The notes: generated by a model from the letters alone, not told the origin. Positions 44,462 to 55,069 are shown, counted from the first letter of the stretch. The stretch: 64,000 nt of DNA from Porphyromonadaceae bacterium W3.11 (GCA_030434245.1 JAUISX010000001.1:62001-126000), one strand, 5' to 3'. Program-made: numbers and translations.

Positions 44462-47029
44462 TTACTCGTCGAGATCAGTCTCCTCCTCACCTTCGAAATC
44501 AATGACTCCATCCTCATCTGCCTCTATAACACCTTCGTCAATATCCTCTACCTCAGGCTCCTCTTCATCAGATAAAACACGGCATGTGCTAGCAATCTCA
44601 TCACCTCTTTTGTCAAGGTCAATCAGTTTTACACCCTGTGTATTACGGCCTAAGACTGAAATATCAGACATACTGGTACGAATAACCACTCCACTCTTAT
44701 TGATAATCATAATATCATGCTCATCAGTAACATTGTGAAGCGAGATGAGCTCTCCAGTCTTCTCTGTGATCTTTAGAGTAATTACACCCTTACCACCTCT
44801 ATGGCGGACAGGATAATCCTCTATATCTGATCGTTTGCCATATCCATTCTTTGAGATGACTAAGACAGTTTCAGCCTCCGAATCCTTAATACAGATTGCC
44901 CCAATAACCTCATCATCATTGTTTTGCAAGCGAATACCTCTTACACCGGTAGAAGAGCGTCCCATAGACCTCAGATCGCTTTCATGGAATCGAATGGCTC
45001 TACCCATGCGTGTCCCGATTACAAAATCACATTTACCGTTAGATAGTCTCACACTAACAACCTTGTCATCATCCTTTAGGTTAATAGCAATGATACCGTT
45101 ACTACGAGGCCTAGAGAAGTCTTTCAATCTTGACTTCCTAACCGTTCCATCTTTAGTAAAGAAGGTCAGATAGTGGCTTTGTACAAAGTCTTCATCAGTA
45201 GTCAGATTCTTTATTCTTATGACGGCTGTAACTCTATTATCGGTATCGATATTAAGTAAGTTCTGGATGGCCCTACCCTTAGAGTTCCTAGCTCCTTCTG
45301 GAATCTCAAAGACTCTCAACCAATAACATCTACCCAATTCAGTAAAGAAGAGTAAAGTAGCGTGCATTGATGCTGCATAGATATATTCCACGAAATCATC
45401 ATCTCTCGTATCAGATCCCTTTGCACCTACGCCACCTCTACCTTGAGCTCTAAAGGCTGCTAGAGGAGTACGCTTAATATATCCGAAGTGTGAAATGGTA
45501 ATAACCATATCATCATCAGCATAAAAATCCTCAGGATTCATATCGGCAGTAGCATATACGATATCGCTCTTACGCTCGTCGCCATATTTCTCGATAATAG
45601 CCTTCAGCTCATCACTAATGATAGAATAGAGGAGATCCTCGTTTGATAGAATTTCCTTGTAATATTTAACCTTACCTTGAACCTCTTCATACTCAGCATG
45701 TAGTTTATCAAGCTCCATGCCAGTAAGCTGACCTAGACGCATTTCCACGATAGATCTAGCTTGAATTTGAGAAAGATCAAAACGCTCTATCAGACGCTCC
45801 ATTGCTTCTGTTTGTTTCTGAGAAGCTTTAATAATTGCGATTACCTCATCGATGTTATCAGCCGCTATTATACGACCTTCAAGTATGTGTAGTCGTTCTT
45901 CAGCTTTTCGCAGGTCATACTGAGTACGACGAGTGACAACTTCATGCCTATGCTTTACAAACTCTCCGATCAAGTCCTTTAGGTTAAGCAGTCGAGGACG
46001 TCCATCAACAAGAGCAATATTATTTACACTAAAGGAGCTCTCTAGTGTTGTGTATCTATATAGTTTATTTAGGACAACCCCTGCATTCGCATCGCGTTTG
46101 ATATCAATCACGATACGCATACCTTGTTTGCCACTACTCTCATCTTGTACGTTGCTGATTCCTTCAATTTTCTTGACCGTAGCCAACTCCGCAATAGACT
46201 TAACAAGATCTTTCTTAACAACTCCATAAGGAATTTCGGTGATGATGATCTGCTCATGCTGACCCTCCACCTCTATCTCAGCCTTACCACGAATGACGAT
46301 TCTACCTCTACCTGTAGTAAAGGCATCTTTTACTCCTTGGTAACCATAGATGGTACCACCTGTTGGGAAGTCAGGAGCCTTAACGTAAGTCATAAGCTCC
46401 TCAATGGTAATCTCTCCTCTCTTATCGATGTAGGCAAGAGTACCATTTAGAACTTCTGTCAAATTATGAGGGGCCATATTAGTAGCCATCCCAACGGCTA
46501 TACCTGAGGCACCATTAACTAAGAGGTTTGGAATTCTTGATGGCAAAACACTAGGCTCACTATTAGAGTCATCGTAGTTAGGCACCATATCCACGGTCTC
46601 CTTATTAATATCTGCTAACATCTCCATCGCTAGAGGTGCTAAGCGACTCTCGGTATACCTCATAGCAGCAGGTCCATCCCCATCAATGGAGCCAAAGTTT
46701 CCGTGAGGATCTACCAAAGTATAACGCATGGACCAATCTTGTGCCAACCTTACTAAGGCCATATATATAGAGCTATCACCATGAGGGTGGTACTTACCCA
46801 TTACATCACCTACGGTACGAGCACATTTTTTATAAGCTTTGTCTGGCGTATTTCCCAGTTCATTCATCCCATATAGGATTCGTCTGTGTACAGGCTTAAA
46901 GCCGTCCCTTACATCTGGCAGGGCACGACTTACGATGACCGACATAGCATAGTCGATGTACGCAGACTTCATCTGTTCCTCCAAGTTCACCTCGATGATC
47001 TTGTCGTTACTCTGAAAATCGTCTTGCAT
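44462..47029 (-). CDS. gyrA: DNA gyrase subunit A
   Basis: Introduces negative supercoils with GyrB. 855 residues. The winged-helix catalytic part has the quinolone-region [19 protein letters not shown] near 80 (the serine at the E. coli Ser83 position is retained) and the active Tyr in [11 protein letters not shown] near 125. The C-terminal pinwheel begins with the GyrA box AQGRGGVG near 530, which separates it from ParC. It ends in an acidic tail. A TATCTTTG promoter and a leader hairpin lie upstream. Confidence 0.97.
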   Translation of the reverse strand: MQDDFQSNDKIIEVNLEEQMKSAYIDYAMSVIVSRALPDVRDGFKPVHRRILYGMNELGNTPDKAYKKCARTVGDVMGKYHPHGDSSIYMALVRLAQDWSMRYTLVDPHGNFGSIDGDGPAAMRYTESRLAPLAMEMLADINKETVDMVPNYDDSNSEPSVLPSRIPNLLVNGASGIAVGMATNMAPHNLTEVLNGTLAYIDKRGEITIEELMTYVKAPDFPTGGTIYGYQGVKDAFTTGRGRIVIRGKAEIEVEGQHEQIIITEIPYGVVKKDLVKSIAELATVKKIEGISNVQDESSGKQGMRIVIDIKRDANAGVVLNKLYRYTTLESSFSVNNIALVDGRPRLLNLKDLIGEFVKHRHEVVTRRTQYDLRKAEERLHILEGRIIAADNIDEVIAIIKASQKQTEAMERLIERFDLSQIQARSIVEMRLGQLTGMELDKLHAEYEEVQGKVKYYKEILSNEDLLYSIISDELKAIIEKYGDERKSDIVYATADMNPEDFYADDDMVITISHFGYIKRTPLAAFRAQGRGGVGAKGSDTRDDDFVEYIYAASMHATLLFFTELGRCYWLRVFEIPEGARNSKGRAIQNLLNIDTDNRVTAVIRIKNLTTDEDFVQSHYLTFFTKDGTVRKSRLKDFSRPRSNGIIAINLKDDDKVVSVRLSNGKCDFVIGTRMGRAIRFHESDLRSMGRSSTGVRGIRLQNNDDEVIGAICIKDSEAETVLVISKNGYGKRSDIEDYPVRHRGGKGVITLKITEKTGELISLHNVTDEHDIMIINKSGVVIRTSMSDISVLGRNTQGVKLIDLDKRGDEIASTCRVLSDEEEPEVEDIDEGVIEADEDGVIDFEGEEETDLDE

Positions 47030-47053
47030 TATTATATAAATCTTATTTTTAAT

Positions 47054-47084
47054 ACGAGAGAGGCCTTATAGTCGCCTCTCTCGT
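47054..47084 (-). promoter_or_regulatory. Hairpin in the gyrA leader
   Basis: ACGAGAGAGGC pairs perfectly with GCCTCTCTCGT (11-bp stem, 9-nt loop). It lies between the -7 box (47101-47108) and the gyrA start, so it should be in the 5' UTR. No T tract follows on the minus strand. Confidence 0.6.
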
Positions 47085-47100
47085 TTGTAATTTACTTCCT

Positions 47101-47108
47101 CAAAGATA
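47101..47108 (-). promoter_or_regulatory. -7 promoter box of gyrA
   Basis: Minus strand TATCTTTG, about 75 nt upstream of the start codon and downstream of the upstream gene's stop. The -33 match is poor. Confidence 0.55.
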
Positions 47109-47153
47109 CCTATTTTTGCTCAAAAATACACATTCTCCGATTAGAGAAATCAC

Positions 47154-47876
47154 CTAAAGTTCAGTCTGTACAGGGTTCATTTTCAACCTTGCATTCAGAT
47201 CTCGCCATATTGGTAGCTTTTCATTCATTGCTGACTTAAAATCTGATCCATGCCCTGGGATAAGAATATGCAAAAGCTCTTGTGCAACAATGTATTCAAT
47301 ACATCCCAATGGATATTTAATTAATTCGATATTAAATGATATGTGCCGAGTGCGTCTGTTACAGCTGCCCCATATAGTTTTTTGTTTTCTAAAAGCATAC
47401 CCAGATATTTTCACACCCCATATTCCTTCCCATTTAGTTATCAATGGGTCTAGTTCATTCTTAAGTCTTTCGCAATAATAATCATATATGGCACGTTCTC
47501 TATCTTCCCTACTACTATTATCAGTAATTTCAAGAATCATAGAGTTACCCTTAAGATAAACGTTTGGTCGCTTTCTAACTTCCTCATTTATTTGCAGTAC
47601 ATAATGTTCACCCAGAAAAGGCAAAAGCTCACCATCAACATATTCCAGAGGATAACCACTTTTTTCAATGATTCTATTAATCGCACGTTGGACAAAGTCC
47701 TGTTTAGTCAATACAAAACGACTAATATACTCATCACCACATCCCAAAGGAGCGGAAATAACAACTCTCCCCTCTGGTGGTAATACCCTCAAGTACAACC
47801 CTTTGATATTCTTTCTAGTCACATGCACTTGGAAATCCCCTATAGTCAGGCATGATGTCTCTTGACAACTACTCAA
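47154..47876 (-). CDS. YgjP-like (DUF45) metallopeptidase-type protein with altered motif
   Basis: YgjP/DUF45 family, about 240 residues. The C-terminal half has the family order: IWGSCNRRTRHISFNIELIKYP near 165, then the active-site helix and PIWRDLNARL near the end. In the active-site helix the usual HExxH reads QELLH (VAQELLHILIPGH): the first His codon is CAA. The second His and the distal His remain. The frame has no ATG near its start; TTG 47876 overlaps the upstream gene by 8 bp. Fold assignment is good, activity doubtful. Confidence 0.8.
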   Translation of the reverse strand: MSSCQETSCLTIGDFQVHVTRKNIKGLYLRVLPPEGRVVISAPLGCGDEYISRFVLTKQDFVQRAINRIIEKSGYPLEYVDGELLPFLGEHYVLQINEEVRKRPNVYLKGNSMILEITDNSSREDRERAIYDYYCERLKNELDPLITKWEGIWGVKISGYAFRKQKTIWGSCNRRTRHISFNIELIKYPLGCIEYIVAQELLHILIPGHGSDFKSAMNEKLPIWRDLNARLKMNPVQTEL

Positions 47877-49140
47877 AACGAAGAGATTTTGATGGTTTGA
47901 TATTGGAAATAATAGAGGTTGGGATCAATATAAATAGAAAGACTAGCAAGAACACCAAAATATTGATCAGCAATAAAACTTTTACGTCGATAACAATAGG
48001 GACATGAGTCATGTAGTACTGAGAAGGATCAAGCGTAATAGGCTGCCAATATTTCTGAATAAAGGCAATAGATAGAGCTAAAGCATTCCCCCATATTATT
48101 CCCTTAAATAGAATTGTAGATGCCATTAGTATAAAGACCTTTCGCAAAGAGGAATTTCTCTGACCTAGAGCCTTCAGAGTAGCAATAGCTCTAACCTTCT
48201 CCAGAATGAGTACCACCACACCTGTAATAATAGTCATCCCAGCAACTGCGATCATCAGACCTAATATCAGCAATACATTTGCATCCAATAGGTTGAGCCA
48301 TCCGAATATACTATAATTCAACTCCTCTACAGTAAACATAGCATACCTCTCAGACTTATTAGCTATATTTCTATCCGCAAGCACGGGATATAACTTATCA
48401 TAGACCTCCCCACTTGCATCTGTTTTACTAAGCGTAATAGTAATGCCACTAACCTCATCATCTGACCAGTCCTTAACCTGCCTTAGTACACGTTGATCAA
48501 CGATTGAGATATTTCCATCATAATCATCAAAGCCAGTCTCAAAGAGCCCTACGACAGTAAACTTCCTAACTTTCATACGATTATCTAGGAGAAAAGAGCT
48601 AACAAATGTGTCACCACATTTTATATTCAAGTGATCAGCTATTTTCTTTGATATCATTACCTCGTCTGTCACTTCTCCAGAAAAATTGGGCAAGCGTCCT
48701 TCCTTAAGGTAAGATTGAAAAAAAAAAGCATCGTAATTAGCATCTAGTCCATGCATCAAAACAGCCTTATAGGCAGAGTCCACTCGGATAAGAGACATTT
48801 CATCTATGAAGGTATTGACGAGAGCTTTTGGGTCGATATCCGATGATGCCACACTAATCTGAGAAAGCAGTTCATCGGAAATAGACAATGGTAGATAATA
48901 TTGATTAAAAACGTTATCAGGGTTTGAAATCCTAACGGTGCCACTAAAGCCATTAATCTTACTTTGGATCTCTTGCTTAAAGCCATGAACAATGAATAAT
49001 GAAAGGAGGATAAGCATGACCCCTAATCCTATTCCAATAGTGGAGATCCTAACCACAGGACGTAATCTCTTCTTACGTCGCGTCGTGTTACTTTCCTCTT
49101 GATAGAGAAAGCGTACTGCTAATATTTTCTCTAATTTCAT
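47869..49140 (-). CDS. LolC/LolE-type ABC permease (FtsX domain)
   Basis: A 423-residue inner-membrane permease of the lipoprotein-releasing family: cytoplasmic N terminus, one membrane helix (ISTIGIGLGVMLILLSLFIVHGF in part near 35-55), a large periplasmic domain (60-265), and three C-terminal helices of the FtsX domain (VLILGLMIAVAGMTIITGVVV). EKVRAIATLKALGQ marks the coupling region. No ATPase gene adjoins. Shares an operon with the YgjP-like gene. Confidence 0.85.
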   Translation of the reverse strand: MKLEKILAVRFLYQEESNTTRRKKRLRPVVRISTIGIGLGVMLILLSLFIVHGFKQEIQSKINGFSGTVRISNPDNVFNQYYLPLSISDELLSQISVASSDIDPKALVNTFIDEMSLIRVDSAYKAVLMHGLDANYDAFFFQSYLKEGRLPNFSGEVTDEVMISKKIADHLNIKCGDTFVSSFLLDNRMKVRKFTVVGLFETGFDDYDGNISIVDQRVLRQVKDWSDDEVSGITITLSKTDASGEVYDKLYPVLADRNIANKSERYAMFTVEELNYSIFGWLNLLDANVLLILGLMIAVAGMTIITGVVVLILEKVRAIATLKALGQRNSSLRKVFILMASTILFKGIIWGNALALSIAFIQKYWQPITLDPSQYYMTHVPIVIDVKVLLLINILVFLLVFLFILIPTSIISNIKPSKSLRFE

Positions 49141-49166
49141 CTCTGTTATTCAATTTCCTTTAAGCA

Positions 49167-49200
49167 CGTACCCGCTAGACTATACAATCTAGCGGGTACG
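49167..49200 (-). terminator. Terminator-like hairpin after nhaA
   Basis: CGTACCCGCTAGA pairs perfectly with TCTAGCGGGTACG (13-bp stem, 8-nt loop), 25 bp past the nhaA stop. The T tract is short. Confidence 0.65.
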
Positions 49201-49224
49201 ATACACATTTCCTATATTGATTCC

Positions 49225-50649
49225 TTAATCATCAATCACAGCTGTCTTCATATAATCAATGTACTCCTTACTATATGCACCCTTATTGTGCTTTTTCTCT
49301 TTCTTCAAAATGGTTGAAAGAACGAGTACACCCACTATTCCCGAAACGATCGTACCTGCAAATATACCTAGTTTTGCTTCATTTAAAAGAATTTCACCAG
49401 TTTCTCCTAAGCCAGAATATGCTAAAGTTGCAATGAATAAGGAGACCGTAAACCCGATTCCTCCAAAGATTGACACCCCAAAGAGATTCCACTTAGTAAT
49501 CCCAGGAGATAGATGAATAAGCTTAAGCTTTGAGAAAAGGCAGGTAAAGCCGAAAATACCAATAGTCTTTCCTACAAATAGGCCCAAGAAAATCGCCAAC
49601 GGCAGACCAAATAATTCACTGGCAGAGACACCACCTAACGCTACACCAGCATTAGCAAATGCAAATAGTGGAAGAACCACATAGTTAACGAACGCATTTG
49701 TTTGCTGCTCCATGATCTGAACTGGGCTAATTGATCTGAGGAGTCTCCTTTCCGTTCTAAGTATCTCCTCTATCTCATCGTCACTAAGGAAATCCCTAAC
49801 CACATGATCTGGCTCACATGCAATCTCCACACGTTCTGTCAATAACTTCAGATCTTCTCTTAGGTCTCGTGGTCGAATAGTTGGTTTATATGGAATACTA
49901 AGAGCTAATAATACACCAGCAATGGTAGTGTGAATTCCAGAGTGTAAGAATAGAGACCACACTATAAAGAATATAAAGTAATAAATCCCTGAACGAACAA
50001 CACCTTTCTGCCCCAGTATATAAGCGATTAAGACGAAACTTAATCCTAAGACTAATGGCACTACATTGATTCCAGATGAATAAAAAATAGCGATAACCAA
50101 GATACCGACGATATCATCCACTACGGCCAAAGCCATGAGGAAAATCTTTAGTGTTGCGGGTACTCTCTTCCCAAGCAAACCTAAGACGGCCAAGGCAAAA
50201 GCAATATCTGTTGCCATCGGAATAGCCATACCACGCATTACTGGCTCAGTATGGCAAATGGATAGGAAAACCAATACCGGTACGATGATCCCACCGAATG
50301 CAGCGACTACAGGCAATAAGGCTTTCTTAAAACTTGATAATGAACCAATGGTCATTTCTCGCTTAATCTCTAATCCGACAGAGAAGAAGAAAATAGCCAT
50401 CAATGCATCATTAATAAACTCAGCAGCGGTCATCGGACGGCCAGCAATCTTGAAGAAAGAATATCCCCAAACCTCTAATGTTACAGGGGCATTAAGAATA
50501 TTATCATACAATTCTTTTAGTCCTGTATTTGCAAAAATGATTGCTAGAATAGCAGCCAAAAACAGGAATACCGAGGGGTTTACACTCATTAACCACGTGT
50601 AAAACTCTCTCAAAGGGTTACTTTTCTCAGTTGAGACAGACTGTGTCAT
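49225..50649 (-). CDS. nhaA: Na+/H+ antiporter NhaA
   Basis: Exports Na+ in exchange for H+. 474 residues; about 11 membrane helices. The ion site ALAVVDDIVGILVIAIFY carries the two essential adjacent aspartates. MAIFFFSVGLEIKREM and MATDIAFALAVLGLLG are typical. A loop of about 70 residues in the middle (near 265-320) is charged and extends beyond E. coli NhaA (388 residues), as in other Bacteroidetes. Confidence 0.95.
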   Translation of the reverse strand: MTQSVSTEKSNPLREFYTWLMSVNPSVFLFLAAILAIIFANTGLKELYDNILNAPVTLEVWGYSFFKIAGRPMTAAEFINDALMAIFFFSVGLEIKREMTIGSLSSFKKALLPVVAAFGGIIVPVLVFLSICHTEPVMRGMAIPMATDIAFALAVLGLLGKRVPATLKIFLMALAVVDDIVGILVIAIFYSSGINVVPLVLGLSFVLIAYILGQKGVVRSGIYYFIFFIVWSLFLHSGIHTTIAGVLLALSIPYKPTIRPRDLREDLKLLTERVEIACEPDHVVRDFLSDDEIEEILRTERRLLRSISPVQIMEQQTNAFVNYVVLPLFAFANAGVALGGVSASELFGLPLAIFLGLFVGKTIGIFGFTCLFSKLKLIHLSPGITKWNLFGVSIFGGIGFTVSLFIATLAYSGLGETGEILLNEAKLGIFAGTIVSGIVGVLVLSTILKKEKKHNKGAYSKEYIDYMKTAVIDD

Positions 50650-50689
50650 ACTTTATGTATATATGTGTCAATTTGATAATTATAATTGT

Positions 50690-51802
50690 TTATCTCTCGG
50701 TCACTTCCACCTTTTTTGTAGGTGGGAGCTGTTGATTTCTCTTATCTACAGCTGAGATTACATTCTCAGCAAGTTTCCTAAATGACAATCCCATGATGGT
50801 CTCATCATTAAGTGCTATCGGAGCCCCCTTATCTGCAGACTCCCGAACACTCTGAACCAATGGAAGTTGTCCCAATAGTGGAACATTCAGCTCTTCTGCC
50901 AACTTTTTACCGCCCTCTTCACCAAAGATATAATACTTATTCTGTGGTAACTCAGCTGGAGTAAACCACGACATATTCTCGACAATACCCAGAATAGGGA
51001 CATTAATCTTATCATCCCTAAACATACTTATCCCCTTTCGTGCATCGTCTAGGGCAACGTTCTGAGGTGTCGTTACTACTATCGCTCCAGTAAGGCCAAC
51101 CGTCTGTATAATTGTTAGGTGAATATCAGAGGTGCCCGGAGGCAAATCCAATAATAGATAATCTAACTCACCCCAATTACCCTCTGTGATTAACTGACCA
51201 AGTGCATTTGATGCCATAGATCCACGCCATACAATAGCACTATCTTTTTGTACAAAAAAACCTATGGAGAGCATCTTTACTCCATAATTCTCAGCAGGCT
51301 GGATATAGTCATGACCATCAATAGAAACGACCTCTGGCTGTGCATCCTCGAGGTTAAGCATTCTAGGCATAGACGGACCAAAGATATCGGCATCTAATAG
51401 CCCTACTTTATACCCCATTTGAGAGAGAGCTACAGCAAGGTTAGCCGTAACCGTACTCTTGCCTACTCCACCCTTACCGCTACTTACAGCTATTATATTC
51501 TTAACCTTAGGTAATACAGATGTATTTTTGGAAGGTACTGGATCTGGAAAGATTGGGGTGATATTACCCTGTATATCGATCTCATCCGAAACAAAGGTAA
51601 GGATAGCACTCTCAGCCGCCTTAATAACCGACTTGTGAAGTGGATCTTTAGCCTTTTTAAAACGAATAGAAAATGACACTTTATTGCCATCGATAACAAT
51701 ATCATTTTGCACCATTCCATTCGATACAATATTCCCCTCTTCGCCAGGATATCGTACCGTCTTTAACGCATCTATTATTTCTTGAATTTCTATTTTGCTC
51801 AT
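50690..51802 (-). CDS. mrp: Mrp/ApbC-family Fe-S carrier ATPase
   Basis: Carries and transfers Fe-S clusters (370 residues). N-terminal DUF59/MIP18 domain (about 1-85), then the deviant Walker A SSGKGGVGKSTVTANLA near 107, VGLLDADIFGPSMPRML, and LLLDLPPGTSDIHLT. The region IVENMSWFTPAELPQNKYYI lacks the CPxC cysteines of classical ApbC, as usual in Bacteroidetes. In a run with trmB (24-bp gap) and nhaA. Confidence 0.93.
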   Translation of the reverse strand: MSKIEIQEIIDALKTVRYPGEEGNIVSNGMVQNDIVIDGNKVSFSIRFKKAKDPLHKSVIKAAESAILTFVSDEIDIQGNITPIFPDPVPSKNTSVLPKVKNIIAVSSGKGGVGKSTVTANLAVALSQMGYKVGLLDADIFGPSMPRMLNLEDAQPEVVSIDGHDYIQPAENYGVKMLSIGFFVQKDSAIVWRGSMASNALGQLITEGNWGELDYLLLDLPPGTSDIHLTIIQTVGLTGAIVVTTPQNVALDDARKGISMFRDDKINVPILGIVENMSWFTPAELPQNKYYIFGEEGGKKLAEELNVPLLGQLPLVQSVRESADKGAPIALNDETIMGLSFRKLAENVISAVDKRNQQLPPTKKVEVTER

Positions 51803-51826
51803 TATATTGGATTTATAAAATACATA

Positions 51827-52588
51827 TCATATGTTCAACTCACTTCTTTGATTCCTACCGTAACTCCGATAGGTGTCATAAGGAATATCAATATCTGGCT
51901 CCACCCAACGGTCAGGCAAATCTGCAAGCGAAATCCGCAAGTATTTGATATCAAGACCTCGTGCCAACCACTGTCGTTCGTAATATGTTTGAATTTGCCT
52001 CAGGTCACTCCCTCTTTCCACCTCCTTATATACATCTTGATAATCCTCAAGTATCGTAAGGTGATTTGCATCAGCTACCGCCTTTGTATATAAATAGAGA
52101 AACGAGCTATCACTCTTAAGATTCAAGATCTTATCTCCACCCAGTATCTCACAATAACTAATCAAAAAGCGTGTACTTGTGAGTCTTTTTCTAGTCTTTT
52201 TCATCTGTGGATCCGGAAAAGTCAACCAGATCTCAGACACTTCTTCAGGACCAAAAAAGTGTGGTAAGAACTCTATCTCTGTTCTTAAAAATCGAACATT
52301 TGGTAATTGCTCATCTTCGGCTTTCATCGCACCATTCCATATCCTATTCCCCTTGATGTCAATTCCTATGAAATTAACATGTGGATACTTCCGAGCCATG
52401 CCAAGGGTGTACTCACCCCTACCGCAGCCCAGTTCTATGACGATCGGATTAGTGTTCATAAATACATCTTCGTTCCAGTGTCCTTTGTAAGGAAATCCAT
52501 CTTCAGACTTTAATACTGAATATGGGTACTGTAACACAATATCTAACTTATCAAGATCGGCAAATTTAGCAAGTTTATTCTTGGCCAT
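51827..52588 (-). CDS. trmB: tRNA (guanine-N7)-methyltransferase
   Basis: Methylates G46 of tRNAs using SAM. 253 residues, Rossmann fold: IELGCGRGEYTLGMA near 52, NFIGIDIKGNRIW near 72, and the catalytic region WLTFPDPQMKKTRKRLT near 122. Two TATCTTTG boxes lie close upstream. First gene of its run. Confidence 0.95.
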   Translation of the reverse strand: MAKNKLAKFADLDKLDIVLQYPYSVLKSEDGFPYKGHWNEDVFMNTNPIVIELGCGRGEYTLGMARKYPHVNFIGIDIKGNRIWNGAMKAEDEQLPNVRFLRTEIEFLPHFFGPEEVSEIWLTFPDPQMKKTRKRLTSTRFLISYCEILGGDKILNLKSDSSFLYLYTKAVADANHLTILEDYQDVYKEVERGSDLRQIQTYYERQWLARGLDIKYLRISLADLPDRWVEPDIDIPYDTYRSYGRNQRSELNI

Positions 52589-52618
52589 AATTTCTCACTT
52601 TTCCCTATTATATCTTCA

Positions 52619-52636
52619 CAAAGATACCCAAAGATA
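52619..52636 (-). promoter_or_regulatory. Two overlapping-range -7 boxes ahead of trmB
   Basis: TATCTTTG occurs on the minus strand at 52626-52619 and again at 52636-52629, 31 and 41 bp from the start codon. Either could serve. Confidence 0.5.
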
Positions 52637-52913
52637 AAGATTATAGCTACACTTCATTTAACTTTTTTCTGCATAATTAATTCTTGAATCCCCAATAATT
52701 CACATTACACAAATTAAGCCAATATCGTTATCCAACTAATAAATCATTTTTATCTCAGTTTATGAAATTTGCTTTCAATTTGCAAGCTATTATTTTAAAA
52801 AAGCCTATCCAAAGGCTATTATATGATTTATAAATCACTAACACAAAATAGATAATCTAGGTGTGTTAAAACGAAATCATGAATATCATTTTTGAGGGAT
52901 AAAATCAGTACAA

Positions 52914-53000
52914 TTTTTAGTTATATAATAAAGAAATCTTTCATATGAAAAACAATTCTTCTTCTCATAAGAAACATTTACGTTTCCTATTGGAAGAATT
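52914..53000 (+). repeat. Dispersed palindromic intergenic element, copy D
   Basis: Begins TTTTTAGTTATATAATAAAG, then the palindrome TTTCATATGAAA, TTCTTCTCATAAGAAA, and TTTCCTATTGGAAG. Same order as copy C. It lies between divergent genes. Confidence 0.75.
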
Positions 53001-53225
53001 TCCGAGCTAAATAGAGCTTATTTTACAATTGCATACTTTCATTTCGTGATGAATCTTCTTATCAGAATTATGTAATTCAGTACCCCTCTCTCCATTTATG
53101 CAGATTCCGATATCTCCTTGAGACGATAAGTTGTCTATTTGATGTTTATGTTGTACTGAGAACATTTACTCATGCGTTCTACTATTAGCTAATATTTAAC
53201 GGCAAAAAGTCTGTAAAAAAATAAG

Positions 53226-53233
53226 TAACTTTG
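53226..53233 (+). promoter_or_regulatory. -7 promoter box of the marC-like gene
   Basis: TAACTTTG matches TAnnTTTG about 78 bp upstream of the start. No clear -33 box. Confidence 0.5.
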
Positions 53234-53310
53234 CACCCAAGAAAGAAGATTTAGACGGATATTTTTATCATTTTTACGAGAGACAAGGATATTATTAATT
53301 CTATTAGGTT

Positions 53311-53910
53311 ATGAATGAACTTTTACAACAAATCGATACGACAGAGATTGCAAGCGTCTTCATGGTACTATTTGCCGTAATTGATATAATTGGAGCTATA
53401 CCAATTATCATTAGTCTCAGGAATAGAGGGCAGAAAATAGAACCTTTCAAAACATTTTTTATTTCATCCGTCATCCTCGTCGGATTTCTATTCTTTGGAG
53501 AGTGGTTACTATCTTTCCTTAGTATCGATGTGAAGAGTTTTGCAGCAGCGGGTGCTATCATTTTATTCTTACTCGCCTTTGAGATGATTTTTGGCATTGA
53601 GTTTTTCAAAAATGACAGTCCTGCAGGTGCGGGGACGCTTGTACCTCTAGTATTTCCTTTGATAGCTGGAGCTGCATCATTCACTACTCTACTATCTTTT
53701 CAGGCACAATACTATATGATTAATATCATATTAGCAACATTACTTAACATGTTTGTTGTCTGGCTAGTTTTGGCAAAAATTGACGTTGTAGAGAGGATTG
53801 TAGGAGCTGGAGGAGTGTATGTCCTGAGGAAGTTCTTTGGCGTCATCTTGATGGCGATGTCCGTTAAGCTATTCACAGAAAATATTTCTGCTCTTTTGGG
53901 ACAAATATAA
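53311..53910 (+). CDS. MarC-family membrane protein
   Basis: A 199-residue protein with six membrane helices. The family hallmark appears as FAVIDIIGAIPIII near 22 and PLVFPLIAGAASFTTLL near 108. The function of MarC proteins is unsettled; the name does not imply drug resistance. Precedes recF by 28 bp. Confidence 0.88.
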   Translation: MNELLQQIDTTEIASVFMVLFAVIDIIGAIPIIISLRNRGQKIEPFKTFFISSVILVGFLFFGEWLLSFLSIDVKSFAAAGAIILFLLAFEMIFGIEFFKNDSPAGAGTLVPLVFPLIAGAASFTTLLSFQAQYYMINIILATLLNMFVVWLVLAKIDVVERIVGAGGVYVLRKFFGVILMAMSVKLFTENISALLGQI

Positions 53911-53938
53911 CAATCCCAATTAAACCAAATATAATACA

Positions 53939-55057
53939 ATGATACTAAAGCAGTTGTCACTTACCAACTTTAAAAACATTGAGGCTACAACACTTCAATT
54001 CTCCGATAAACTAAATTGTATTATCGGATCAAATGGGATGGGTAAGACTAATCTGCTTGAAAGTATCTATTACCTTTCCTTTACTCGTACTAATCAATAC
54101 CTACCGGAATCGATGCTTATTCGTCATGGAGCTGAGTTAGCTGTCGTGGATGCCGAATACGAAATGTTTGAGAAAAAAGAGCATCTATACATTGGTATGA
54201 AGCTTGGTAAGAGTAAGGTTTTGAAGAGAAATAAAAAGGAGTATGCCAAGATGTCCGATCACATCGGCATATTTCCTCTCGTCATGATTGCCCCAAGTGA
54301 TATAGATCTCATCAGGGGGGGGAGTATAGAGCGGAGAAGCTTTATGGATCAAATAATCTGTCAGGAATCAAGAGCATACATGAATGCAGCTCAGGCGTAC
54401 AAGGGGCTTCTAGAGCAGCGTAATGCGATGCTTAAGATCAACTTTGGCATGGATCTAGGATTGCTTTCTATCCTTAATCATCAGCTAGCAGAGCAGGCTG
54501 AAATTATCATGAAGTATAGAGTAGATTGGCTGGATAGAATCTCTCCCCTATTCCTTAAGTATTATCATTTCATATCGGATTCTAACGAGCCTGTGATGCT
54601 TGGGTATGCTCCGTCCTTGGAGGGGAGTTCGTTCCTTGCAAATGATTTTGTACAAGCTTGGGAAAATGGGTTACAAAAAGATCTGGCCCTTGGTTATACT
54701 TCTATCGGACCACATAGGGATGACTTAGAGATGTTGATTGATGGGGTCTTAATCAGAAAGATTGGCTCTCAGGGTCAGAATAAAACGTTTATGGTAGCTC
54801 TTAAATTTGCACAGTACGAGTTACTCCGACTATTACATCCTAATAACTACCCTATCCTAATCCTTGATGATGTCTTTGATAAACTAGATGAGCGTAGGGT
54901 GGATAGAATCGTGCAATTGGTTTCTGGAGCAGATTTTGGTCAAATCTTTATGACAGATACTAACCGTAATTATCTTGATCAGATCCTTCAACGACTAGAG
55001 AATAAGTCTTACAGTATATTTCATGCTGAAAATGGGAATTTCATGACCACCAAGTAA
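53939..55057 (+). CDS. recF: Recombination protein RecF
   Basis: SMC-like ATPase that helps load RecA at gaps (372 residues). N-terminal Walker A IIGSNGMGKTNLLES near 31, signature GSQGQNKTFMVALKFAQ near 283, Walker B PILILDDVFDKLDE near 308. Followed by a DUF721 gene 12 bp downstream, a common pairing. Confidence 0.96.
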   Translation: MILKQLSLTNFKNIEATTLQFSDKLNCIIGSNGMGKTNLLESIYYLSFTRTNQYLPESMLIRHGAELAVVDAEYEMFEKKEHLYIGMKLGKSKVLKRNKKEYAKMSDHIGIFPLVMIAPSDIDLIRGGSIERRSFMDQIICQESRAYMNAAQAYKGLLEQRNAMLKINFGMDLGLLSILNHQLAEQAEIIMKYRVDWLDRISPLFLKYYHFISDSNEPVMLGYAPSLEGSSFLANDFVQAWENGLQKDLALGYTSIGPHRDDLEMLIDGVLIRKIGSQGQNKTFMVALKFAQYELLRLLHPNNYPILILDDVFDKLDERRVDRIVQLVSGADFGQIFMTDTNRNYLDQILQRLENKSYSIFHAENGNFMTTK

Positions 55058-55069
55058 AGATATGAAGGG

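Larger units (their letters stand above)
52589..53310. other. Divergent intergenic region between trmB and the marC-like gene
   Basis: AT-rich with no gene. Holds the trmB boxes, copy D of the dispersed element (52914-53000), and a -7 box for the marC-like gene (53226-53233). Nothing else is recognised. Confidence 0.55.

Noticed and set aside
46700-46800. Met at the E. coli GyrA Asp87 position as a quinolone-resistance change
   Set aside because: Natural variation at this position is expected in Bacteroidetes; the key Ser is kept, so resistance cannot be inferred.
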